Shown here in pieces: positions 9,299 to 20,164 of a DNA stretch of 64,000 bases. This DNA comes from Pseudoips prasinana (taxonomy: Eukaryota; Arthropoda; Insecta; Lepidoptera; Nolidae). The DNA lies in NCBI GenBank assembly GCA_951640165.1, contig OX621240.1, forward strand, positions 7,266,713-7,330,712, written 5' to 3'. The translations under genes were made by a program, and so were the position numbers. The stretch's first letter is position 1. Every line of letters starts with the position of its first letter. The notes beneath the pieces were generated by a model. The model was not told where the DNA came from. It worked only from the letters and a program-made list of their open reading frames with translations, and made no database searches.

Positions 9299-9672
9299 GG
9301 TTTGGGCGCCAACGCGGAAAAAGACGCATCGAGGCTATGTTTTATTTTCAAAAACTGGTGTAAATTCGAGTTTTTATGTGTAAATATGGTGGATTTTTAG
9401 ACATAACATCTTCGACAACGTACACAAGTGGAGGAAAGTGCGATATTGCCGTGAATTGTGAATTTTCCGTGTTGTAACCAAAACTCCATAAAAGCTTCTA
9501 GTAAAGTCTCCACTGCTTTACTAGGGTTGGACAAGGACTATGTATGACTTGACTGTGACGGACTTTACTTGACAATGACGGAAATAAATGATATAAAAAT
9601 ATATTTACTGAAGGCTCATAAGGCCAAAAAAGCCAGAGCCGTAAAACGGAATTAAAAAAAAAAAAAAAAAAG
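9299..9672 (+). mobile_element. Retroposon C, copy 2, inserted in an RTE end
   Basis: Starts 'ggtttgggcgccaacgcgg' and ends in a ~20-base A-run. It is flanked by 11-bp direct repeats CAGCCGAAAGA (9288-9298, 9673-9683). It is collinear with 5638-6001 and, inverted, 30105-30330. Confidence 0.85.
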
Positions 9673-9960
9673 CAGCCGAAAGACGTCCACTGCCGGACAA
9701 AGGCCTCCCCCTAAGGAGCTCCACTATAGCCGGTCCTGCGCTGCCCGCATCCAGCCACTTCCCGCGTCCCTTGTGAGATCGTCTGTCCACCTTGTAGGGG
9801 GCCTGCCCACGCTGCGTCTTATGGTTCGTGGTCGCCACTCAAGAACCATTCTGCCCCATCAGCCGTCAGTTCTACGAGCTATGTGCCCCGCCTACTCCCA
9901 CTTCAGTTTGACAATTCTTTGGGCTAAGTCAGCAGATTCGCCTGCAGATTTTGACGTTTT
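9673..9960 (-). pseudogene. RTE-type LINE C-terminus, frameshifted
   Basis: On the minus strand, fragments in two frames read GRPPTRWTDDL-like, then GSGWMRAAQD, then SSLGGGLCPAVDVFRL, the RTE C-terminal end. A frameshift and an in-frame stop make it defunct. The plus strand shows the usual 'cgtccactgccggacaaagg' motif. Confidence 0.72.
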
Positions 9961-10529
9961 TGATTAGATCGCGATATATGTTATGCAAATCATGATTGTG
10001 GTCACGATGATGATATTCGCAATGCAAATCGAAATTCTTATCTCAAAAATGGTTAATGATACACTTAATTCATGGATGGGGTTGAGGTCTAAGATTACCG
10101 GGTTTCGTATCCATCTTTGGCAGGGTTCTGGTTTCTCAGTTCGAACAAATGAACGAACTTATGGATAGAGGAAAGCGGATGAGAGTTTCCTCTCAGCTTT
10201 GGAGTATCAGCGTCGGGTGCCTATAGTCAATGATTGCAAGGAGCCTCTTTTCCGCGATTGCACCTCGCTTTTGACGGCTCCAAATCAATGTATCGACATA
10301 CTTAACATAGCTACTGTAACTTCTCAACCTTTACTGCACTGAGTTAGGCTCATGCAGGTACTGCCGTGGGTCTTTATCCATTTGCGGTATCTCTACCGAG
10401 CTCACCATAGCACTGCAGAAATCTGGAGGCTCTATGCCCGTGAACCTTACCAGGGTTGGTTATCTACAGTAAAAGTATATATGTGTTCACCCGCAAAGAA
10501 CGAGGTCCAGGGTTAAAATCCCGGGTCGA
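9961..10529. other. Unassigned; degenerate tRNA-like B box near 10500
   Basis: Moderate GC without a clear ORF. 'aggtccagggttaaaatccc' at 10500-10519 resembles a decayed tRNA box B, possibly an old SINE head. Confidence 0.35.
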
Positions 10530-11080
10530 GCCAAAAAGTGATTTTATTTATTTATTTTAGGCTTACCAACAGTAACTTATACTAATACATATGAAATAGT
10601 CAGTACACAGAACAAATTCCAGTATAGTTACCTCTTATAGGCAAGCACCACAAGCTTAATATAAATAATGTGGGGTACAATTCTTAATTAAACTAAAATA
10701 ACTAAACTAAATAACAATCTACAATAAATTAAGAAAACATAAATTAAAAAAAAAACACAAAACAAACATTTTGCGGCAATGATGAACAATGTCAGAATAA
10801 TTAAATTAAATTGAATGTAAATTATATAAATTATAAAGTTAAAAATTAAGAGTAATCAAAATTAACATTGAACAAAATTAAAATGTCATGCTAGAACGTT
10901 AAGTAAATATGTTTACGAAATGAATTGAGTGTAACAGCGTGCACATCAACAACGTCGCTGCAACCGTTTAAGAGTTTGCACAGCCGTGGGATTGGGGAGT
11001 TAGCTCCAAAGACAAGAGAATTTTGGGACTTTTCTGTAAAAAGAAAAATTTCTCAGAATCAGCGAAGTCTGGGAGTTGGC
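10530..11080 (-). pseudogene. Jockey-like LINE C-terminus and 3' UTR
   Basis: The minus strand reads NSPIPRLCKLLNGCSDVVDVH and SFRKHIY just before a stop near 10900, the pattern of several jockey-like LINE ends. The AT-rich 3' UTR runs to a 'tttatttatttatttt' edge at 10537-10558 (A-rich on the minus strand). The start of this UTR also appears at 39165-39260. Confidence 0.55.
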
Positions 11081-11084
11081 GGTA

Positions 11085-11215
11085 TTATACCCCCGTGCCT
11101 CGGAGAGCACGTAAAGCCGTCGGTCCTGTGCCTGACCGCTTTCCTCTTTCTTTTCACTTGTGCACTATGGCCGCCGTGGCCAACATTCGTCTAGGAGGAC
11201 CTAATTATTATTATT
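11085..11215. repeat. Retroelement fragment
   Basis: 'cctcggagagcacgtaaagccgtcggtcctg' (11099-11129, split) is close to the body of the 5S-derived SINEs ('gagggcacgttaagctgtcgg'). It ends in 'attattattattat'. Parent unclear. Confidence 0.45.
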
Positions 11216-11885
11216 ATAGGTTTGAATGCTCTACTCAATATACTGGTAAAAAGGTATATTATCGCTCAACTCACTAGAAACTTGTACCAAAAATCACTTA
11301 CCATCACAAAATCCATTAAACACCTGGAAATTGAAATATTTATTTAGACCAGTAAAAACATTTCAATTCTAACAACGACTCTACGGTTTTTCTGTATGTA
11401 AAATAAAACGCAATTTTATTATGTTTTTATTTCAAATAAAAAGCCTATCGGTAACTGGAACATTCTATGATTGAAATTTCGTAGCTAACAACTTTTCAAG
11501 GAATTCGAAGTTCAATGACATACAACGCTACGATATTTTTAGCTGCTCCTTGTTATTGTTGTCGAGGCTTACGATCCATTGGAATTCTATTTAAATTTCA
11601 GTCTTATCATTATAGAAATAAGATTGAAATAAGAATACATTTGTAATCGTCTTTTGGTCGTTCTTAGATTACGCAATGCCAACGAACTGCTAGCCATCAT
11701 GCCTAATTCACTTTTTAGTGAATTAATTTGAATTTGGAATCGAATCACATGTGTTCTAATTTATTTATTTTCCACAAGGCTCTGTGATATCAAGTTCTAC
11801 TAACGGCTTCTTCTATTTAGCGGTACTTGATTCCACGTGTAAGTCTTAGTTTTATCTATTTTCCTTTTTTTTTATCATTTGAACA
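11216..11885. other. No recognised feature
   Basis: AT-rich spacer with no ORF and no repeat recognised. Confidence 0.5.
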
Positions 11886-12090
11886 GTGGTTACCCTGGTG
11901 TCAGAATTGTTCAAGCCGTCCAATAGGCCTCCAACATGGTTAATCGACTGTTGTCTAATGATAACAACCGGGACCGGCGGCTTAACGCACGTTCCGAAGC
12001 ATGGATGCGCTCAGAACTTTCACGGTCACCTATCTATGGACTGACCTAGTGCCTAGATGTTTTACCTCACTGATCACTTAAGGCTCGGTA
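11886..12090 (-). mobile_element. 5S-rRNA-derived SINE, copy 2
   Basis: Inverted copy of the family at 8127; the box C-like segment 'acggtcacctatctatgg' is at about 12019. Its 3' part ('agtggttaccctggtgtcag') is at the left end. Diverged. Confidence 0.75.
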
Positions 12091-12261
12091 ACATACATGC
12101 GTTTGTTTTCTTTCATTATTTCTTGATAATAAGAGGTTAGCGTAGTCACTGATGATACATCCAACACTTTGTGCACCACTCACGCGCTACCAAACCCATA
12201 CAATACCTTATGCATATTGGATCTCTGAAATACGTCGCAAAACAGTACAAACAATTTGGCG

Positions 12262-12516
12262 TCAAATAATAATAATAATAATATCTGGGGACAATGTCAC
12301 ACAGATCATCCTAGCCCCAAACTAAGCAAAGCTTGTACTATGGGTACCAGGTGACGATATACATACTTATATATAGATAGATACATAGAAAACATCCATG
12401 ACTCAGAAACAAATATTCTTGCTCATCACAAATATTTGCACTTACCGGGATTCGAACCCAGGACCACCAGCTTCGTAGGCAGGAGCACTACCAACTGGGC
12501 TACGGTGACCGTCAAA
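12262..12516 (-). mobile_element. Full-length tRNA-headed SINE, family A
   Basis: Minus strand: GTCACCGTAGCCCAGTTGG (box A) and GGTTCGAATCCC (box B), then 'gtaagtgcaaatatttgt', then the shared SINE tail 'tacaagctttgcttagtttg' and an ATT-type 3' run at 12267-12280. About 255 bp, nearly identical in layout to 58235-58500. Confidence 0.88.
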
Positions 12517-13165
12517 ATTCAGCTGTGATAGTGATAGCTAGTCTAAGACTACTGTAAATGAAGACAAACTATCTCGGATAATATTTTGAGTAGGAAATAA
12601 ATTTACTTTTCCGCGAACAAGAACATCTGATTCTACTTTTATGCGCAAGCGCAATGTCACAAAATACATTGGCTGCACGTGTATTCCGTTGGTAATAAGA
12701 AGAGTTTTATAGTAAAAGTGTATAATTGGAGATGATTACATAGTGACAAACAAAAAAATAAATTGACCTATTAATTACCTATCAATTACATAATAATAAT
12801 CCATCGATATAATTGAAAAGTACTATTAAACGTGAACAAGGGAAATAATGTCAATGAAACAATCGACAATCGCCCAGGTGTTATCCGTTCGCCAATTTGC
12901 CATAGCGCAGCATGTCACGAGAACATTAATGCCAGAGATGGCAGTTCCCAATAATTATGCTAATGGCGGACCGGTCACATGCTAATCTTACGATTCGACT
13001 CGGATACGTGATGTTCTGCTTGGGTGGCGTTTTATTACCATCTTCTTTGTCTATTTTTGTTTTAGGTTGATTTTAACTCACTAAGCTTCACTTGCAATGT
13101 ATTTACAATGTCAGCAAATCATAAATGTCATAATTATTTTCAACAATCTATTTCCATTGACTCAC
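12517..13165. other. Non-repetitive stretch with a 45-codon ORF
   Basis: No repeat recognised. From 12848 to 12985 a plus-strand ORF starts MSMKQSTIAQVLSVRQF and ends GPVTC then a stop. Its bases are less AT-biased than the surroundings. It has no recognised domain or splice context, so it could be a conserved non-coding block or chance. Confidence 0.3.
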
Positions 13166-13310
13166 CTGTCGGTATAGTTGGTTAGTGACCTGACTGCTAA
13201 ACCTGAGCCACGAGCTCAGCTTTAGTTCGATTCCCACCCGGGACAAATCTTTATGTGATGAAAACGCTTATTTGTTCTGTGATTGGGTGTAATTTTCTAC
13301 AACTAGCTGT
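13166..13310 (+). mobile_element. tRNA-headed SINE, family B, head only
   Basis: Box A-like TATAGTTGGTTAGTG and box B-like AGTTCGATTCCCAC, then 'gggacaaatctttatgtgat' and 'gggtgtaattttct'. The shared tail is lost where a Helitron-like segment starts. Confidence 0.75.
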
Positions 13311-13339
13311 GCCTAAATAACTTTACAAATTATAGCCTA

Positions 13340-13574
13340 CTAGCTATGTCCCGCAGTTTCACCCACGTTAAAGTAGTTTGGCGTAAAATAGTAACAAACA
13401 TAGTTAATACATCCAAACATCTATACTCACAAACTTTCGCATTTATAATAGTAGGATGTATTATTTGAATATATAAGCTATATTTTCATCAAAATCCATT
13501 CGGTAGTTTTTGCGTGAAATAGTAGCAAACATCCATATATCTATACTCACAAGCAATAATATTAGTTAGTAGGA
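13340..13574 (-). mobile_element. Non-autonomous Helitron with internal duplication
   Basis: The minus strand begins TCCTACTAACTAATATTA after an A (13575) and ends GGGACATAGCTAG with T outside. The 5' terminal motif is repeated inside (ATCCTACTATTATAAATGCG near 13450), so two 5' parts share one 3' end. Confidence 0.75.
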
Positions 13575-13654
13575 TTAATGAGGATCTATTAGACCGTTTG
13601 TTTATCAATACATTCTTCACTCGACCCAAGCAACATTTTAAATGTATAATATAT

Positions 13655-13743
13655 ATCTCATCCCGTGGGAGGCATATGTATAATAATTTATTTGTTACTG
13701 TAACAAATATATTATTATACATATGCCTCCCACGGGATGAGAT
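13655..13743. repeat. Near-perfect palindrome, 31-bp arms
   Basis: Arms 13655-13685 and 13713-13743 are exact complements around a 27-base, itself partly palindromic, centre. The right arm (cctcccacgggatgagat) matches RTE-type 3' UTR sequence at about 36546 and 37207, so the left arm looks like an inverted copy of repeat sequence. Confidence 0.92.
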
Positions 13744-13990
13744 GGGGTCATGATATATAACAGAATTTGCTCTGGAGGGAAGCGGAACTATTCATTTTCT
13801 AACTCCTCCTTTTTTCTGTTTCTGATTAAATTCGTCGCGGGATCCAAGACAGTTAAAGCGATTCCCCGGGACATGCCTGAGCTTCACCGCTCAGTGTAAT
13901 TTCATTGTGTGCCACTGTTGATCCTGGCTTACAGGAGTTGCAGTGGTGGGTAAGAGGGAGGGACTAGTCCCGAATATAACAGAATATGTT
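13744..13990 (+). repeat. LINE 3' UTR-like repeat E
   Basis: 'cactgttgatcctggcttac' and 'aggagttgcagtggtgggta' (13914-13953) recur inverted at about 49365-49412, next to the 59-bp minisatellite. One unit of that minisatellite ('agagggagggactagtcccg') is present here. Confidence 0.6.
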
Positions 13991-14319
13991 ACTAGTCAGA
14001 TTCACCGCACAGCCATTAACGTAGTAATACGCTATATTTTTCGCTTAAAAAAAATGTACAAACTGCAATCTGTAACTGGCAACAGGCACAGGAGGTTACG
14101 GCTCTACAGACGAGAAACTGTTGACATTAATTATTATTATTATTATTAACTACTTTAAACCTAATCTGATCTTCGACGTTAACCTATTCTGACAACAAGT
14201 TTATGAAGTCTTCGTAGTTCCACCGCTTTCCTCTTTTTATTTCCGTGGGGCTTCCAGGTGTATCTCACTATCATTCATTTTTTCATCGAGTCTAGAATTC
14301 ATATTCTTTCATGTCGTTA

Positions 14320-14480
14320 CAATTATACCGCGGCACGTCATAGCATGCCGGGATGCCACGGCATGTCGTCGCTTACCGCAAAGCACCGTGGCACGTCGTG
14401 GCATGCAGTTTCATATCACTGTTTACCGCGGTGTGCCACCACGTCACACCACGACAGACCATGGCGTCCCGCAAGTCAGA
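14320..14480. repeat. GC-rich degenerate repeats
   Basis: Imperfect reiterations of 'cgtggcacgtcgtggcatgc'-like units in otherwise AT-rich DNA. No function apparent. Confidence 0.5.
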
Positions 14481-14525
14481 TAGTACACAGGATTATGACA
14501 GCTAAACACATGACATCACATACAT

Positions 14526-14653
14526 AGCACATCCAGCTACGACAATCTGTCAAATTTCTTTTATAGATTTTCAGACTTTATCACAAAAGCATAAGGTACA
14601 CTTTAAATTGTGAAAATTTTACAGATTGGGGTAGCTGGATGTGCTGGCATCTA
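14526..14653. mobile_element. TA-type MITE, family M, left end decayed
   Basis: Inverted ends built on 'agcacatccagctac' and 'gattggggtagctggatgtg' around 'tatagattttcagactttatc'. Full copies begin CAGACGCC and are flanked by TA; here the left tip is lost. Confidence 0.8.
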
Positions 14654-14655
14654 TA

Positions 14656-15394
14656 CATTTTGCTTTTATAAAAAAATATGCTTAATGACCTTGGAATTTA
14701 ATTTGGGTGGTTAATTATTTTTAGTAGAGCAGTCAAGTTAACGCAAATGCCGTCCGTCAGTTATTTATCATACATTGTCATAACTTAAGTATAAGGGTTC
14801 TACTATTAACATGTACGGCTCGTATACAAGCTTTTGTTTGAATTAAATATTGGTCGGTAATTATTATAAAGAACCTTTTAAGTCTTAATGTGCGCACGCT
14901 TTAAGGTTTTCCTATGTAGGTACTTACAAATTGAATTGAATAAACGTTTATTGTCACAAATTTGACGTAAAATTTCCGGAACTGACAGTAGCCAAGAAAA
15001 CATTCTTACAGTGACCGAATATTAACTTTATCTAATTCAAACATTAAACAGGAATAAACTTCTGAAAAAAAAAGTAGACCATAATTTTACTAAACAATGA
15101 ACACTGTCCCTGGTTAATTACTCATTTTCGCAGGCCATATTAAAATATTTTAGTACTGAGTGTTTAAAAAAAATACACGTGTTTCACATTTAAATATAGA
15201 AGGTGACAAAAAATGAACCAGTTTTCTATAAACTGAGTCACGACGAGCGTCATCTTATCAACGAGTATTGTCTGGTTACAATTTGGTTGGTTGGCGTGTT
15301 TCTATGTTGGGAAGTATTTTTCACCTTTTAGATGTTTTTTCTAACCGCTTTATTCGATATTTTAGATTATAATTATGGCAGCGGTTATTATGTG
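14656..15394. other. No recognised feature
   Basis: AT-rich with no ORF or clear repeat. 15295-15395 lies just before a LINE 3' UTR. Confidence 0.5.
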
Positions 15395-15655
15395 AGCGGT
15401 GTGGTGTGGCAGGAGTCAGCAGTAGGGGAGGGCAATCCATTACCCTCCCAGGGTACGTGTCCCGACCATCTGGGACATGGCGCAAAAGGGGAGCACCCCA
15501 GCAGCATACCCGCGTTGCTGGGGCTCCCCCTATCAGGCGCCAAGAGAAGCCCACGGCAGGTTAGGTTTAGTCGGTGCGAGTCCGACATACCCACCCGCAG
15601 ACACTTTTTGCGGGTGGCATGCGTAGGCAATCCTCCTGCCTTATCAAAAAAAAAA
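15395..15655 (+). mobile_element. R1-like LINE 3' UTR, 5'-truncated
   Basis: Plus-strand copy of the UTR at 3450-3740. It ends 'cctgccttatc' and a 10-base A-run. No coding part remains; apparent ORFs over it are spurious. Confidence 0.82.
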
Positions 15656-15746
15656 ACAATGTGAACGGTACCGCACCGTTCAAGTCTGGATGTACTTTGT
15701 ATCCGTCAATTATATGTTTGTTTAGTACCTCGCTACATAGGGGGTT

Positions 15747-15960
15747 AATTGCCTAGTAGTAAAGCACCGAGGCAAATGTTAAGTATTTAGATGGGTGACC
15801 GTCAAAGTGGTTTAATTTCTGATCTTACAAATGCTTTGGAGGGCACGTTAAGCTGGGGGTTCAGTGGTTGTCGTTAGGTTTATACTGGTTAAGAAGTAGG
15901 CACTAGGTAAGTAATAGCATTACTATGTTGGTGTTAAGTCTTCGGCATGAGTAAAGTCAC
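15747..15960 (+). mobile_element. 5S-rRNA-derived SINE, copy 3
   Basis: Box C-like AGATGGGTGACCGTCAAAG is well kept at about 15788. The box A side is rearranged ('gcaccgaggcaaatgttaag'). The body 'gagggcacgttaagctgggg' follows. Confidence 0.7.
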
Positions 15961-16044
15961 CAGATTACAACGCGGACTGTGAAAGGGTTGGCAGGGTGTG
16001 AGTGCTGTGAGTGTCGCAAGTGTCATAGGCTCCGAACCGCTTAC

Positions 16045-16100
16045 CATCATTATCAGCCTAAAATCTTCCACTGCTGGACACAGGCAGCATATCCTTTATC
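16045..16100 (-). mobile_element. RTE LINE 3' tip
   Basis: 'catcattatcagcctaaaat' followed by 'cttccactgctggacacagg' is a diverged inverted RTE 3' end. Confidence 0.55.
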
Positions 16101-16109
16101 TACATGCTG

Positions 16110-16442
16110 TTTCATGGAGAATGCGCTCAAGACCTCCATGAACTTATCCCTCCATCTCCCTTTTTTCATCGGACTACAAGGCGTCGGGAAGGCTCTCCAC
16201 CACTATGTTGTTGACATCCCATTATGCTGTACGAAGCGTTTTGCTTCCTCTTTCATCATACGCACGGCCAAGCTGTGGAACAACCTCCCAAACGCCGTGT
16301 TACCAGATTCATATAACATGGGTTTATTCAAGGTTAGAGTGAACAGGCATCCTATGGGTACGCGCGGTCCACCTTCGACCACATCTTCGCTTACCATCAG
16401 GTGAGATCGTGGTCAAGCGCAAACCCATATTGCATAAAAAAA
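16110..16442 (+). pseudogene. Jockey-like LINE C-terminus with A-tail
   Basis: Reads ENALKTSMNLSLHLPFFIGL, then KRFASSFIIRTAKLWNNLPN, then YNMGLFKVRVNRH before a stop, with 'aaaaaaa' at 16436-16442. The RTAKLWNNLP block is the usual LINE tail motif. Related minus-strand copies are at 47703-48027 and 50358-50605. Only the last ~100 residues survive. Confidence 0.72.
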
Positions 16443-16540
16443 GGTTTCCTCAAAGTTGCCATTTGGAGTGGCGAGTGGCGACCATAGTTAAGGGGTAGCC
16501 AGTATACATAATGTGCCGCTGCTACCCTACTTGTGCGCCT

Positions 16541-16612
16541 ATGTAGTAAAAGGCTACTAAGGGATACACCAGGTAGTAACCTGGTGTATCCGTTAGTAGC
16601 CTTTTACTACAT
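16541..16612. repeat. Near-perfect palindrome, 33-bp arms
   Basis: Arms 16541-16573 and 16580-16612 differ at one base, with a 6-base spacer. The right arm resembles the LINE 3' UTR block at 45165-45200 ('ctgatgtatcctttagtcgc'), so the left arm is probably the inverted duplicate. Confidence 0.92.
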
Positions 16613-16619
16613 CCACAGG

Positions 16620-17369
16620 AAGATATGGAGTATTCCTGTTATACTTCCTGGGCTGGGATACACTCGGCTTTCCATTGGATGGGACTTTCGCTTCTTTTTC
16701 AATGTAAATAGTATAAAAAACCTATATTCCACCCCGTTGTACACGGAATTAAGTTATTAAGTTATAATTTTAAATGGCCCTGTATTTTATAGTGTAAAAT
16801 AATTGCAGGTCATAATTGTAACTAATTATGTTATTATAAGTTTACTACTATAAAGGCTACCTACCCTCAACAGTTTTAATAAATAACGTCCTGACAGCAA
16901 TGCAATTTAAACAGCTTTAATAATAACATAACTTTTAGTAAAAGATCTAAAATTAAATGACTGTAAAGACTAAGGAAATGCTATTAGGCCAAGCGCAATT
17001 TATCATGGCGAGGTACTGTGTTCATTGTTCAATAGAATCTACCACGGTGGCCGCCATGTTCTGTTTGAAGCATTGATTCTCAATCTGCGGTCCGTTCAAC
17101 ATGAGATAATTTATGCTACCCGAGAATTCTTAACTGGACTTCCACGATGCCATACAAAGAAGAAAACTAAACAACCAACTAAATAGGTACAATAAAATCT
17201 GATAATGCTTCACGAGGAATCTCAATTTATAATTTTAACATTTTTTTTAAAGGTATATAAAATAAATCGTGGCAAATTACTGCGTCGGTTGTTTAATAAA
17301 ATCTACTACGGTCTACTATACTATATACTACTATCTATGGTCCACCACCCATTAGTGTTCAACTGTCCA
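16620..17369. other. No recognised feature
   Basis: AT-rich, with a slightly more complex island at 17030-17120. No ORF with recognisable content. Confidence 0.45.
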
Positions 17370-17460
17370 GACTACTATAGTCATAAGCTACTATGACTAC
17401 TATAGTCATAAACTACTATGACTACTATAGTCATAAGCTACTATGACTATCATAGTCATA
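17370..17460. repeat. 25-bp minisatellite, ~3.6 units
   Basis: Unit 'gactactatagtcataagc' plus 'tacta', repeating at 17370, 17395, 17420 and 17445. Each unit contains the palindrome ctatag. Confidence 0.9.
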
Positions 17461-18084
17461 TATATTTTCTTCAGTAAAAAATTACATATTTTCCCTACAG
17501 TGCAGTGCTTGACGTGGCAGCTACTGAGAAACACTGCCAAAAACTGAGTAGAAAATTAACTGTACCGAAAAAATCTCACTTAAGAACGATATTTATACTA
17601 GAATTAAAAAATTAAAAAAGGTTACACTAATTAATTCACAAGCTAAACAATCTTGGAATAAAACTAAACGGATCCCTGTGAAATTTTAATATTGTGCTCA
17701 AAAACTTTGAGAAATACAAGTTTAAAGGGTACAAATTGTAGCAATGCTTGACTTTTCTCTATATGGGGCGAATTAAATCAATATTCAGTGTTTTCAACGC
17801 CCAATATTCGTATTATGCCCAGTTTGGTTATAAATATCAAAGTTGTTTCTAAATTGTAGCCAATATCTTGTATCTCAAGTTAACTGAATAGCTTTTTACG
17901 CTGAAAAGGTTAAAGCTTGGTGGATTAGACTAGATAATAAATATACAGACACTTATATACTACTAGTCGTAGGTACGTTGGAAAATTGTGTTTATGTGTC
18001 AGAATCTAGATATATCTTGTTTGCATTTTATTTTGAACTAGATTTTTCATCTATTTCATATCAATGGATTCCAAAATAAATACT
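17461..18084. other. Mostly unassigned
   Basis: 17499-17550 ('gcagtgcttgacgtggcagc', 'aaacactgccaaaaactgag') is an inverted match to the LINE 3' UTR at 28710-28760. The rest is AT-rich without features. Confidence 0.45.
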
Positions 18085-18200
18085 TTAAAAATAAATATAT
18101 TAGGACAACTAAGACTGCCATCTGATACCAAACTAAATAGAGCCTGCACTATAGCAACCATATAACTAATAAACTTACTATATATTTCTAAATACAAAAA
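18085..18200 (-). mobile_element. SINE tail fragment (A/B type)
   Basis: 'ggacaactaagactgccatc' and 'actatagcaaccatataact' match the inverted shared tail of SINEs A and B. The head is missing. Confidence 0.65.
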
Positions 18201-18383
18201 TTGTCTTCCAGCATGGCAATGCTGCCAGCATTCTGGGCGCGATGCTCAAAGACAGCGATGCCGAAATTTTTTCTACGTACTGTATAAGTCTATATTAATC
18301 TAAAAAAGTAAATTATTGCATAAAAATTTCGCTTTTGAATTATTGAATATATTGTAGACGCCAGCACATCCAGCCCAGCCAGC

Positions 18384-18576
18384 AAAAAAAAGAAACAATA
18401 CAATTATATGAACTGACGACAGCACATCAAGCTACCCCAATCTGTCAAATTTCTTTTATAGATTTTCAACTTTATCACAAAATTATAAGGTTCACTTTCA
18501 ATTGAGGAAATTTGACAGATTGGGGTAGCTTGATGTGCTGTCGTCAGTTCATATAATTGTATTGTTTCTTTTTTTT
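18384..18576. mobile_element. MITE family M copy with 70-bp perfect arms
   Basis: Arms 18384-18453 and 18507-18576 are exact complements with a 53-base centre. Inner arm sequence (agcacatcaagctacccc...tgtcaaatttc) is family M. The outer ~35 bp (aaaaaaaagaaacaatacaa...) is not part of other copies, so the palindrome extends beyond the element. Confidence 0.9.
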
Positions 18577-18606
18577 AATAATTTCGTGTTTATTAAATTT
18601 CATATG

Positions 18607-18783
18607 TATGAATTTAGATATGAATTTTATTATAAATTCATATCTAAATTCATATATAATATTAAGATTAATATCTAAATATTCTATATATTCTTCTAGA
18701 GTATATAGAATATACCCTATCTATATAGATAGGGTATATCTATAATATACCCTATCTTTATAGGGTATATTATAGATATACCC
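18607..18783. repeat. Cluster of AT-rich palindromes
   Basis: Three separate hairpins: 21-bp arms at 18607-18627/18634-18654; a perfect 26-base palindrome at 18712-18737; 23-bp perfect arms at 18732-18754/18761-18783 with a 6-base loop. Could extrude as cruciforms. Confidence 0.88.
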
Positions 18784-19747
18784 TGGGTGGGAATCGATCT
18801 CGTTCTCCGTGCCTCCTTGTATATACTGGGGTCTCCAAGTAATTTTAGTGTCGTTCGTTAAGTACATAGCTTTAATGTGAATTTAAATATTACACACAAT
18901 TTTCGCCGCATCACACCGTAAAATTGAAGTTCTTAATCAATCACTGCCGCTTCTTCTAAACTGGTGACTTAAACCTGTATCCAAAAGATGTCAGAGGGTC
19001 GTGTCTAATGTAAACCAAAGGTAATTTTCACTGAGTATAAATATATATTAAAGCTAAAAATTAATTCAAGAAACGTTATATTTGATTTCGTCTACGCGAT
19101 GACTGACAATTTTCCATAACGCCGCGATTGTATGAAATCTTACGTACGCAGGTCCAACCCGCCCTTTGCCGGTTTTTCTTAAATATAGTTTTTACTGTAT
19201 CGCCCCTATTAAAAATAATTCTTGTTTTTAGACCTTAACATTTAATTCTATTAAACAAGTACGCATTAATAACTATCAAAACTAAATACATAACAGACAT
19301 AACAATATTTAATTGCTGCTTACATGCGCCTGATATTATCTCAAGATTAATAGCACAATGAACTTATATTAATTATAGAAACAATACCCAAACTCATTTG
19401 TCTTCTGATTCGGTCGAACAACATTCTTTGTACAAAGGTTATACCTAAGCTAACCGTTATTTTGGACCTGATAAAATCTAAGATTGTGTCGAAGAGATAT
19501 ATATTTTTTTAAGTAATTTATTAAAGGCACGTGCTCGCTCATAGTTTTGTTTCAATCTAGTAACACGGCAGGGTGTCAGCTAAGTTCAGACAACGCTGCA
19601 TTTACAGGTTACATGAACTCCTTTGAGTTGTGTTCTATCAGTTGCTAAGCAACGATAGTAAATAAGTTCAATATCAAAACTTAGCTATTAGCTATTTAGG
19701 TGTGTACCGTGGGTTCACCCGCGTTTATCTGTGTAAATTATAGCCTA
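18784..19747. other. No recognised feature
   Basis: AT-rich with no ORF. A short Helitron-like scrap ('gggttcacccgcgtttatct') occurs near 19711. Confidence 0.45.
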
Positions 19748-20078
19748 CTTGCTATGCCCCGCGGTTTTACGCGCGTTAAACTTTATCCATTATTTTAGCT
19801 TTTTGACTTTGTGTTAATCCAGGGTGTCAGCTTACCAAGTTTTATTAAAATCGCTCAAGCCATTTAGGCGTTAAGAAGTAACCAACATACACAGTCACAC
19901 ACTCACAAACTTTCGCCTTTATAATATTAGTGTGATGTGGATTTATAAGCTGTATTATTACAAAGTTTCATCAAAATCCGTTCCGTAGTTTTGCGATAAA
20001 GAGTAACTGTTTGATACTCTTTTACGCAAAACTACGAAATGGATTTCACAAACTTTCGCATTTATAATATTAATGGGA
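19748..20078 (-). mobile_element. Helitron-like non-autonomous element
   Basis: The minus strand begins TCCCATTAATATTATAAATGCG-like after A and ends near 'GCGGGGCATAG' with a mutated CTAG. An internal second 5' motif at 19905-19935 and a 30-bp imperfect inverted repeat (19976-20005/20015-20044) show internal rearrangement. Confidence 0.65.
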
Positions 20079-20164
20079 TATGAATTAAGGTACGTTATAA
20101 TTTTCTGTTGCTAAAAAACTACTATGAAATTTGACTTATTTAGAAATCTCAACTCTTTTGGGGA

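Noticed and set aside
17370..17460. Direct repeats that could suggest a CRISPR array
   Set aside because: Units are contiguous with no unique spacers; this is a minisatellite in a eukaryotic genome. The same holds for 37581, 48988 and 54533.
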